A stretch of 64,000 nucleotides of DNA from Arbacia lixula (lineage: Eukaryota; Echinodermata; Echinoidea; Arbacioida; Arbaciidae), in contig OZ022591.1 in the NCBI GenBank assembly GCA_963669155.1, positions 9,708,253 to 9,772,252 on the forward strand. Direction: 5' to 3'. The first letter of the stretch is position 1. Every line of letters starts with the position of its first letter. The notes beneath the pieces were generated by a model that was not told the DNA's origin, did no database searches, and worked only from the letters and a program-made list of their open reading frames with translations. A program made the position numbers and the translations under genes. Below are positions 52,301 to 64,000 of this stretch, piece after piece.

Positions 52301-55300
52301 CGGAATATCATTTATGCACGTAGTGACTCTGACGGTGGACCGGTACATCGCGGTGACACGACCGCTGCGGTACCCAGCTTTGGTAACGACCAACCGCGTG
52401 AGAAACTACGTCTTGGGATTGTGGGTGAGCAGCGCTGCGTTCTCCATTGGGCGTGCTGTGCAACTCTACCAAACACGTCAGTGCTTCGCAGCTAGTTACG
52501 AATTGTCGGACAACCCTGCAAACCTGCTCTTAGCTATACTCTCTATCCTAGGTCTTGTCACTCTTGTCATTTGTAATATACACGTTTTGAAAATCGCTCT
52601 GAAACAGTATAAATCCGTCGCCGTGCAGCGTGGAGTCGACCGTCATCAGCCCGGTGCAAAGGAAGGCCTGAGTCGGTTTAAGGCGGTGAAGACGACCTTC
52701 ATCATTGTCGGACTGTTCTGCGTATCTTGGACACCAGTCGTTATTACCGTATTCTTACAAGTAACACCGGAATACTCAGGCGTCGTTCCAGGGACAACGA
52801 TGGGAATATCATTTCTGTTACTATCAATCAACTCGGCCATGAACCCCGCTGTCTATGGTTATCGTGACCTGCAGTTTCGTCAAGCTCTCCTTGCCATTCT
52901 ACGCTCCGCTCGGGCCTCGGTCAAATGCACTTCACCATAGAGGAGGTGTGCACGGTTAAGTGGAACGATTTGCTGATTTTCGACAACAGAGGTTAATAGG
53001 TCCTTTACAGAGTTTGTGCCTGACCACTACATAATTATCTTGATGACTTTCTTCCTCACGATGCTCAAGATCTGTAGATTAAAACTTTCATGTTGTCCCG
53101 CACGTTTCAATGGCAATGCAGGGTGGATGGCAAAGCTAATTTTGAGCACCTTTAAACCACCGGCATGGTATATGGCTCAAATGTAAATCGGCATAGTGGA
53201 TAGAAGCGAGCATATGAATTTTCATAGTTTACTGTCAACCAATGTTCAGCTGTTAAATGTCATTGCCACGTTGACCTACGCTAAACGAAAATTTTAGAGG
53301 CATTTAATTTATTCCTTTTCTTGTCATAATCCTTGGAATATTTAATGAGATTTTTAATTTTGGACAAATTTTGGCTTTGAAATGTTTTTGCATGATATGA
53401 TCGATTCAAAACACGACAGTGTATCACACCTGTTCATCCACTATCATCTGCCGTCACAATGTCGTTAATGATGCATAGCGTGATGTTTCTGGCAGAAAAG
53501 AAGTTGCGGGTTGGCACCTGTGAGGCACAATGGCCATTGTTGTGTTCATAATTATCTGACACTTGTCCAAAAGTGATAATCTTGTTAAATATTCGAAGGA
53601 GTGTTACAAGAAAAGCAATCGCTGAAATGTCACAAAACCTGTCACTAAATTTATTTTTATCCCTTGACTTTATGTGTTAATTTCAGCTTGATGTAAGCTT
53701 CATACATTTGGCTGAAAGAACCTTGAAAAGTCTGCCTAACAAAGTTGTTGGCAACATCTCTGACACTGGTCTCGAAGCCTTCAAATGCCGCGTACGTACC
53801 TTTCTCCTATCAGAAATATAATTTGTAATTTTGGATTTAATTGTTATCAAATATTTTCGAAATTGTGATTCTTCATTTGATTAGTGCTGCAATGAACTGC
53901 TCATTTGCCTTCTGGACCTTTACTAAGGCTTCAGTGGACTATTGTTCGCATTTGCATCTTATATAAAAGGAAAAAATCAGGGTTGCGACATAACTGCTTT
54001 TCGAGGAGCCGCTGGTGCGTGGAGCAGCGTTCTGAATGCCAAGTTCAGTTGAATACCCATGGAGTAACCTAGTCCTGTTGTCATGTGAGCATGTTGTCAA
54101 AACAACTGGTTCTAAAGAAAATAACTTTACCGGTCCGACATTGTCTACCGAGCCTGTGTCGGGCACTCCCAATAAGAGTCTTTGCTCTACCCGCATAGTT
54201 TAAAACCAGTTGTCTCGACAATAATGCGCAAATGACGTCACACTTCGGTACTCTATACGGCCTTGTATTGTTATGGGTATTCCTATGCCAATGCATACAT
54301 GACACCGTGGTTGCATGTCCGAAGCGTGATCGAGCGACTGTCCGCAAGGTGGTGAAGTCTTCTTCATAGTCTTGTTCATGTGTCCTGTCTATATTTATTC
54401 TAGTAGCAGTAATTCTACGGGTGTGTTAGGGTAGCTAATTTAGGTCTAGAATAGGTCACCAATCTTGCGTAAAAGAATTAATTGGGGTGGGGGGGGGGAT
54501 CGGTCAAATTATGTGAAATATATTGTTTCTCGGGGAGACAAAGAAGCACCCTTTGAGCCGTCATAGGCACACTATGCTCCCATTCAATGAACATTTTATA
54601 TAAGTAAGTGTCACTATTATACCCTAACCTGAGAATTTTTGAAGTCAATTTCAGTGCAGTTCTTTCAATGCATTTGGAAAGGTATGAATCCATATTAACT
54701 TGTTTGTCATCGACACATGGTAGAGTAGGATAGTCAAACAATTATCACCCAGGCAATAGACAGTAAAATGGTATCATGATGGATAACTGCATTTTTATCA
54801 CTCGGCCGTGCACAGATTTTTCATTGAGAGACATGTTAAATAAACTTTTGCTATAGAAATAAATACGAAAAACGAACCCCATCTGAGCAAAATGAATGTG
54901 AGACTCTTGATTCGATAAGGTGATGCATGAGAACGTTTCCTGATTCCAATATTTGGTTTTGACATGAAGACTCTCTCAGTTCTTTGGCTGTGAATGTGAT
55001 ATGTGACAGTTTTTTTTTTCATTATTACCAGCACATATCAAATCACTGTTCTAGTACACTCCCCTTCCGTTCACATAGATCACAGCTGATACAAAAGATG
55101 GTGCCCCAGTATAAACACCCCACCCTCTCGACCGTTCATGTAATTGGCTGCTGAGGTAAGAGTTGCTGGATATTAATTGCTTAATAATCGTTCGATCAGT
55201 GCCATCACTGTCATCAGTTTAGGTATACAGTTTGCGCTTTTCCGCCATAATGGTTAAGTGCATCGTGAAGGTCTGTATTGATTTCCATTGAGCTCCATCC

Positions 55301-58300
55301 CCATAAAATAGCAAGATGTTTTCCGTAGAACCTGACGAAAACGACATGCCTAACAATACAATGGCAACCAGCATTTTGACCACGTTATATTCTATCCCCA
55401 TTGCAATATGTATGCCTTTCATGATTGTGGGAAACGTACTGGTAATTTTAGCGGTTTACCGGGATCGTCGACTGCGTACTCCAAGCAACCTGATCTTCAC
55501 TAGCCTTGCCATTGCCGGTCTCCTGTCCGGACTGTTCACATGTCCCCTAGATATTTACATCCTCCATGACATCGGCAAATGCCAATTTAACCTGCATTTT
55601 GCTGCATCATTGTGTAATTTCTTGGGCGGATTATCATTTATGCACATAGTGACTCTGACGGTGGATCGGTACATCGCGGTGACGCGACCGCTGCGGTACC
55701 CAGCTTTGGTCACGACCAATCGCGTGAGAAACTGCGTCTTGGGATTATGGGTGAGCAGCGCTGCGTTCTTCATTGGGCGTGCTGTGCAACTCTACCAAAC
55801 ACGTCAGTGCTTCGCAACTATTTACGAATTGTCGAACAGCACTGTAAACATTGTCTTAGCTATACTCTCTATCCTAGGTTTTGTCACTCTTATCATCTGC
55901 AATATGCACATTTTGAAAATCGCTCTCAAGCAGTATAAATCCGTCGCCGTGCAGCGTGGAGTCGACCGTCATCAGCCCGGTGCACAGGAAGGCCTGAGTC
56001 GGTTTAAGGCGGTAAAGACGACCTTCATCATTGTCGGACTGTTCTGCGTATCTTGGACGCCAGCCGTTATTACCGTATTCTTACAACTAACACCGGAATA
56101 CTCAGGCGTCGTTCCAGCGACCACGACGGGAATATCATTTCTGATGGCATCAATCAACTCGGCCATGAACCCCGCTGTCTATGGTTATCGTGACCTGCAG
56201 TTTCGTCAAGCTCTCTTTGCCATTTTACGCTCCGCTCGGGCCTCGGTCAAATGCACTTCACCATAGAGGAGGTGTGCACGGTGAAGTGGAACGATCCGCT
56301 GATTTTCGACAACAGAGGTTAATAGGTCCTTTACAGAGTTTGTGCCTGACCACTTCATATCTTGATGACTTTCTTCCTCACCATGCTCCAGATCTGTAGA
56401 TTTAAACGTTAATGTTGTCCCGCACGTTTCAATGGCAAAGTGAATCCTGCAGGGTGGATGGCAAAGCTAATTTTGAGCACCTCCCTTTAAACCACATGGT
56501 ATATGGCTCAAATGTCAATCGGCACAGTGGATAGAAGCAAGCATATGAATTTTCATAGTTTACTGTCAACCAATGTTCAGCTGTTTAATGTCATTGCCAC
56601 GTTGACCCATGCTATTAAACGAAAAGTTTAGAGACATTTAATTTATTCCTTTTCTTGTCATAATCCTTGGAATATTTAATGAGATTTTCAATTTTGGACA
56701 AATTTGGGCTTTAAAATGTTTGTGCATGATATGATTGATTCAAAACACAACAGTGTATCACACCTGTTCATCCACTATCATCTGCCATCACAACGTCGTT
56801 AATAATGCATAGCATGATGTTTCTGGCAGAAAAGAAGTTGCGGGTTGGCATCTGTGAGGCACAATTAATGGTCATTGTTGTGTTCATAATTATCTGACAC
56901 TTGTCCAAAAGTGATAATCTTGTTAAATATTCGAAGGATTGTTACAAGAAAAGTAATCGCTGAACTGTCACAAAACCTGTCACTAAATTTGCTTATATCC
57001 CTTGATTTTATGTGTTAATTTCAGCTTGATGTAAGCTTCATATATTTGGCTGAAAGAACCTTGAAAAGTCTGCCTAACAAAGTTGGTGGCACCATCTGTG
57101 ACACTGGTCTCGAAGCCTTCAAATGCCGCGTACGTACTTTTCTCTTATCAGAAATATAATTTGTAATTTTGGATTTAATTGTTATCAAATATTTTCGAAA
57201 TTGTGATTCTTCATTTGATTTGTGCTGCATTGAACCGCTCATTGGCCTTCTGGACCTTTACTAAGGTTCCAGTGGACTATTGTTCGCATTTGCATCTTAT
57301 ATAAAAGGAACAAATCAGGGTTGCGACATAACTGCTTTTCGAGGAGCCGCTGGTGCGTGAAGCAGCGTTCTGAATGCCATGTTCAGTTGAATAACTATAA
57401 TGTCTATTAGACCAATATGCTTATTAGACGAAATGAATATTAGACGAAATGGTGATTAGACGAAATGGCAATTGGACCAATTGGTGATTAGACCAAATGG
57501 CAATTAGACCAAATGATTGTTAGCCGAAATGGGTTTAGACCAAGTGATAATGGACCAAAATGCAGATAGACCAAATGGAACATGGACGAAATGAAAGTAG
57601 ACCAAGTGGCTATTAGACCATTTGCCTTTAGACCAGTTGGCTATTGGACCAAATGGGGATAGACGAAATGATAGTGGACGAAGTGGCTATTGGACCAATT
57701 GGCACAAAAATACTATTAGACCAAATGGCTATTAGACCGAATGATAATAGACGAAATGGTAATTGGACGAAATGGTAATTGGACTATGTGGGTAGTGGAC
57801 CAACTAATGGTAGACGAAATGACATTAGACCAAATGGCTATTAGACGAAATGGCATTGGATCAAATGGCAATAAACCGGTATGGTGGCCAGCTGTATGTA
57901 CCGTATAGGGAGAGAGAAAGTAAGAGGAATATGTAGTGGGAGAGAAAGTAAGAGAGATACACTGGACTCCAAAAGTTTAGAAACACCTGCATTCAGTGTA
58001 TAATTGGTAGGCTTTGTTGATATTCAGGCTCATAGCATAGTTCAAGTTTTCTTTTAAAGTGAATAGTATATAAGAATGTACATTTTATCCTTCATTCAAA
58101 CAAAGTTATACTCTATTAAATGGCTGCCTACCAGTCAATATGGCATTTAATCAAAATGCTAACCTTTTTATTACATTCGCGTAATCTAGATATCCAGAGT
58201 TTTTCACCATTATACAGGGTTAAATGCGTAACTTCATTCATTTTTCCTTTTCCTAGTTGGAAGTCAAACACACAAATAAAATCAAACAATACTTAGTATT

Positions 58301-61300
58301 TCACTTGTATGGAAACCTCTTTTTTTTAATTCAAAAACATAAATGACAAGAAAGGAGATTGAAATCTGTAGACTGGGGCGGCCAATCCATGATTGCCAGG
58401 TCTTGTGTCTCTTTTTGTTTCTTCAAGTAGCCTTGCATATTCTTTGAATAGTCTTGACGTGTGCTTTGGGTCATTGTCCTACTGGAAAACGAACCCTCCT
58501 CCGATCAGGCGTTTCCCTGAAGGGATTGCCTTCCGCTGTAGGATTGAATGATAGCCTTGCTGGTTGGGGATACCCTCTTCTCTGTGCAAATAAGAAAGAT
58601 TGGATGATATCTGAGATAGGGCCATGTTGCAGATATGTTTTCCTGGTAGCTACCATTGATGGTAAGGTAGAATAATTTTAAACCTATATGCAACATTCTC
58701 CAGAAAAGTGTAGAAAATCAATGGACAAAAAAAAAACGGGCAGAAAAATAATAAGAAGAGGAATATGGAATAATGAAAATCAGAACAACAAAGATGATAA
58801 GGCTCTGGTTGATTGTTGTCATCAGAAATAGAAGGAAAACAACAATTAAAGTGAATATTTCAACAACAAAAAAATAAAAGGTTAAGCGATGGTATTGCCA
58901 GGAGTTCAGGTGTCGTGACTTCGGGCTTCCGCAATTAAGCTCATAACCCTTACCGACTACCATTAGTTCCCTTCTGGTATGGCGACCGGCCCATCGCGTA
59001 TCTCTTCCTACCTCCTAAAAACTATAGCCTATAAAAACTATAGACTCTAACTCTTTAGGGGAGGAACAAGGGTGATCCCAATGCCTTTGCCGGGCCATCC
59101 GACAATCCTTGAACCTTGGTTTTGCAACCTTGGAGTTAGCGGGTTTCGAACCCGTGCTCGCTAGCACGAGTGTGAGGTAGTCCCGGCGCTTACCCTACCA
59201 CTAGGCTATAAGACGTCGGTGGTTTTGCTTGGTGATTTTAACGTATAGACTATTCGTTTCAAATCAACGAGAAAAAAACCAAAAGAGCATCTATGTCAGG
59301 AATCGAACTCACGACCTTCAGGTTATCAGTCTGACGCTCTACCAACTGAGCCAACAGACCGATTGCTGATGTTGGTACCTTTTCAAAGAGTATTAAACAT
59401 ATAAACTTGCAGATTGTCAACAAGTTTTTATTAGTGAGGAAATTTTCTTGTTTATATAAAGAAATGTGCAATTTATGAAAAAAATCACATGAGGGAGGGG
59501 GGATTTGTTGCCCAAATGTATCCTGAAAGTGACCCGAGAGCCCTCTAAATCTGATACAATCTTGTAGTAACATGAACTATGATATGACATCTTATATGCT
59601 GTGAGATAATTGGCCATTGAAATGTTCCTACTTTTCCATGGCGCTCGCTTTTCTCTCCGTCTCTCTCCCAACCTCCTCTCTCTCCACCTCTCTCTCTCCC
59701 TCCTCTTCTCTCTCTCTCTCTCTACCCACCCCCACCTCTATTTCTCTAAAGCCATCTTCGTTGTTCTTTTCTCTTCCGATGCAAGCATTCTTTCATATAG
59801 AGTACCGAAGTGGTGTCATCATATGAACACGTTGTCAAGACAAATTGGCTCTAAAGAAACTCACTCCACTGAGAGGTTTACCTGTCCGATACTGTTTATC
59901 GGGCTAGTGTCCGACATTCTCAATTACATTCCCCGTTGTAATCACCGCTGTTTGTTCTGCCCGTATTGTTTAGAGCCATTTGTCTTTGACAATAATGCTC
60001 AAATGGCGTCACACTTCGGTACTCTATATTCAGATAAGCAGACGTAGACGGTTACTTATTTTCCCCACAAATATACTTTTTATTCTTGAATGCATCAACA
60101 TTTTCAAATTCATGATAAATATCAATACGGTAATGATGAAAGTGATCCATGTATAATCATGTAAATGCTCATTGCTTTGATGGAGGAAACACTCAAATAT
60201 CTATATTGTGGATACAGAGAATTGTCCTAGTCAAAACTCAATTCAAACTGTGATGCAACACATTGGTAATTGTCGACAAAAACTCTCCTGAATATAAAAA
60301 GTCATGTTGTTTTCTTACATATTATTTCTTACATATACTGATCATGTATAATCATGTAAATGCTCATTGCTTTGATGAAGGAAACACTCAAATATCTATT
60401 GTGGATGCAGAGAATTTTCCTAGTCAAAATTCAATTCAAACAATGATGCAACACCTTGGCAATTCTCGACAAAAACTCTCCTGAATATAAAAAGTCATGT
60501 TGTTTTCTTACATATTATTTGCTGGCTGAGCCTCCCCCCCCACTCCCCACAAAAATACAACTAAAATACAATATAAAATTGAAAATGAGAATGAAGGATA
60601 TTAGGTGGGATATGTGACAAACATACATTTTATTTCAAGAACTAAAAATAAAAAAAAACACATACCTGTTTTTTTTATAATGCTGTCTTTATTAAACGCA
60701 TAGAAATATAACTTATTAAATTCTTATTTATTCCATCCTTAAAAAGATAAGTACATTTATACTAGGATCCCTTATACCATAGTCACAACCAGCCGTCCGT
60801 GTTTTTCTACGTGGAGTTTGCAGCTTGCTTGCCAACTTCTACGATCCTGCGTCGTCCTTGCGTCCGACGCAAGGAGTTTCAGCCAAACCCGACGGAGACC
60901 ACAAGCAGAGAGAAGCATATATGTATATGTGAAGGAACATCTCGGGGGAAATCAAGAAAAACCGAGCTGTACACTCTAAAATGCAAAGAAGCTAGGCCAC
61001 TTGAATCACCAATTAGATACTTTACACACGCCAACACTGATTCTGATAACATGAATATATAGATATACAATGTACATGATGGATAGCTTATATCGTTGGA
61101 GATTCACATGCAATAGAATGTCATTTGAGAGAGAAATGGTTTGTTCAAACATTGCTTTCCTCAATTAAATACAACCACAATTATTCTGCTTCTTGTAGAG
61201 AATGAATTCCATGTCGTGTTCTTGCATCAATACTGTGCACTTCACATGCTATTACTTGCAACACAGGCGTGTGTGTGACGGGGATATGTGTCGAACAATG

Positions 61301-62189
61301 ATCCATGCCGCCGGTCTCTCACACTAATACATCATGGGACGACTTTCCCTTACATGTGCAGTATTGAGAATTCAACGTGCTTCACATAATCCTTTAATCC
61401 TAATACTCGACGGGGGTGCATTATTCCCCCACCCCCCGTCAATTTTTTGTCGGTACTTCTGAACACCTCAATATTTCGAAACGAACATGTTTTTTTCTGA
61501 TCCTTTCCGCACATTTTGATACCAAATTTATGACGATCGGACCTACCGTGCCGATATCAGATTACGTTTACCAAACATATGTCAGTGACATTTCGTTATT
61601 TTTCTATATGACTGAGCACAACCATATGGACAGAATCATGCAGGAGATTTCCCATTTTATGTAAATACTTTTCTAATAGGTAGTGTAAATAATTACAACA
61701 CACACAAACCCACATACATCCAGATTCACACACACTGACACCCAAATCGCAAAATGCGCTTGACGAAAAACAATGAAATACGTGAGAAATAATTACCACA
61801 ACTTATCCTTTTTTCAGGAATTGATGAGGGATTTGTGAAACACATTTGCACCAGAAATTGATATTCCTGAGGCTTTATCTATTGATTGAGCATACATTAT
61901 TGAATTTAAAAAATAAAGGCACTTTCGTAAATTTAGCTATACAACTTGTAGAGTACATAATTCTTGACCTTCATGAAAAAAATTTGAGGGAATCGGGCGG
62001 CCCATGGCCATAATGCCCCCCCCCCCCTTACATGCTTTGAAATACCCCGGTAGTATGAGGATTAAGAGAAGTGGTGTCATTCTTTGTTCAAAAGTATTCA
62101 TGCATGCAATCCAACTTTTCGTGAAATAATTCAACGATCATGATTTGCCTTGTCCAAGCTATCTTGATAGTTAATGACTGCTTGATATA

Positions 62190-62233
<44 letters not shown>

Positions 62234-64000
62234 GTACTTTGTCGTGTGACGTAGGCGATCATGGAGTGCCACACAGTTCTCTGTACTGAGCTCTTTGTAT
62301 CAATTGCATATCATGGTAAACCAGTCAGTCAGGATGCTTATCAACTTAATAATCCTTCTTCCCATGCCCCATACCCCTGGTTCTTTTTCATCAATCCAAA
62401 CTCTTTCAAGTAAACTTTACACAGTATACGACGTACAAAATCTCAACCTTCAGATTCTTGGCTCACATATCAGTTTCATAATATACATACATGATAATGA
62501 AACATTCTTCTTTGTTTGACATAACACATACAGCTATGACTTGAGTGATATGTCACAAGTTAGGTAAATACTCGTTCTAAGCATATCTGAATATGATCCG
62601 CTATTACGGTGAACATGTCTACTGACTGTCCAATGGGTGGATACAAAATACGTTTTGTTCCCCTGCATCAGTTATAAACTAATGCTCAATACCCCAAAGG
62701 AGATGCAGTCCGCTGGTTCAATAATGATGTGCGAGTTTTCGGCATGTAAACAATAAAGATTGGCGGTTTTTTCTGACCAGTCGATCCTAAAGCTCGCAGC
62801 TTAATCAAGAGAGAGATGTGTCGCTGATATTTATATAGGACATGTGTGGAGTTACCCCGGTGTTCCTCTGTGGGAAAGTCCACCCTTCAATGACCTCTCC
62901 CTAAGGAGAGATGTAGCGTTGATTAGTTGAGCTACCTCTGCGCGTTCTCTTCAAATCGTTCCAAAGCTTATCCGTTAATTCATCGTGACCTTTATTTTAG
63001 GCAAGATTTAGAGTTGATTTGTTGCGCTAGCTCAGCGGGCTCTCTTTCTCCCTTACCATTTTGTCAAGTTTCGCAAAAGTCCATCCTAATGGCATCTCTG
63101 GTAAAAGAGATTTCTTGTTCATTTGTCAAGCTGGCTGCGCGGATTAATTATCTCCCTCTCTCATCCTTCGTTAAGTCGTGGCAAAGTCCATCCTTCAGTC
63201 TATAGTGACCACTCCTTTAGGAAGATTTAGCCTAGTGTTCATTTGTTGAGCTCCGCGAGTTCTCGACAATCTTCCTCACTCATTCTACTTTAATTCGGCC
63301 TGCTTTGGCGCTTCCTACCGTAGCGTCCCCGCCAACGACGGAATTCTTATGGAATTCTCGCTTTCCTTCACACATTAAAGGGTTATTAAATTAGAAAAAT
63401 AAGTTCCCACTAATCTATGTAAAATTATCCATTAAAAACGAATTTTACATTCGTTTGCCGCAATAAAGTCTCATTTTGACGAAAATTTGAAAAAACGCAC
63501 GCCTCCAGTGACGTATGAGAAGTCAAAATGCCATAAATGCCAACGGCGTAAATAAAATGTTTTATTCATGCAATTCAAACAATACGTTACCAATGGGAAA
63601 CCCAAAGCTTGTCCGAGGTTTTTCTGAGTAGCAACAACTAATAGATTCAAAGTGCATTCCATCCATTGAATCTGAATGACAAGATACAGGTGAATGCAAT
63701 AACGCGTTACTACGCAGTTAGGGGGAAAATTGTGAATACATTACGAAAATGGTCTATTGTTGACTTCCGTACAATCTATGAAATTTTGACTTCTCATACG
63801 TCACTGGAGGCGTTCGTTTTTTAAAATTTTCGTCAAAATGAGACTTTATTGTGGCAAACGAATGTGAAATTCGTTTTTAGTGGATCATTTTACATAGCTT
63901 AATGTGAAATTATATTTCTAATTTAGTAACCCTTTAATGAATCATTATGAATTATGATTCCCCAAGATGTAAATTACTGCTGAGTTTCTCTAACTGGAAC

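Overview
This is animal (metazoan) nuclear DNA. It is AT-rich, gene-poor and packed with LINE remnants, palindromic MITE-like elements, tRNA-derived repeats, minisatellites and homopolymer runs, and the genes are either intronless or have long introns. A family expansion of intronless rhodopsin-class GPCRs, together with a pair of long inverted arrays of a ~16-bp repeat that resembles sea-urchin foldback (TU-like) transposons, makes an echinoderm, perhaps an echinoid, my best guess. Hemichordate, amphioxus or mollusc cannot be excluded by reading alone. Layout: 1-7.1 kb holds three LINE remnants, one of them broken open by other insertions. 7.4-13.2 kb holds an apparently intact four-exon RecQ-like DNA helicase gene on the minus strand; its introns and 5' flank are full of MITEs. 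13.2-19.5 kb is repeat-rich and shows no gene. 19.6-29.8 kb carries three intronless class A GPCR genes on the minus strand. 30-33 kb contains a nested palindrome, a TTAA MITE and a broken GPCR start fused to the next unit. From 33.2 kb a second GPCR group reads on the plus strand: receptor A (33,532), B (52,017) and C (55,316). B and C sit in ~3.3-kb tandem units. The ~6.6-kb block at 36,821-43,442 is repeated nearly base for base at 57,394-64,000 and runs off the window, so much of 34-43 kb and 56-64 kb is one recent segmental duplication. Receptor C looks chimeric: its 3' half and downstream flank follow A, while its 5' half is diverged. It has also lost the conserved Asp of TM2. 43.4-51.1 kb, between the duplicated blocks, holds a decayed DUF829/TMEM53-like gene, a LINE 3' end, and a 726-bp DNA transposon with perfect 7-bp target duplications that sits inside an exon-like open frame. 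The likely working genes are the RecQ-like helicase and the six GPCRs. The receptors are non-aminergic (no Asp at 3.32) and their ligand cannot be read from sequence. The rest is mostly mobile-element material, with several footprints clear enough to read target sites and insertion order.
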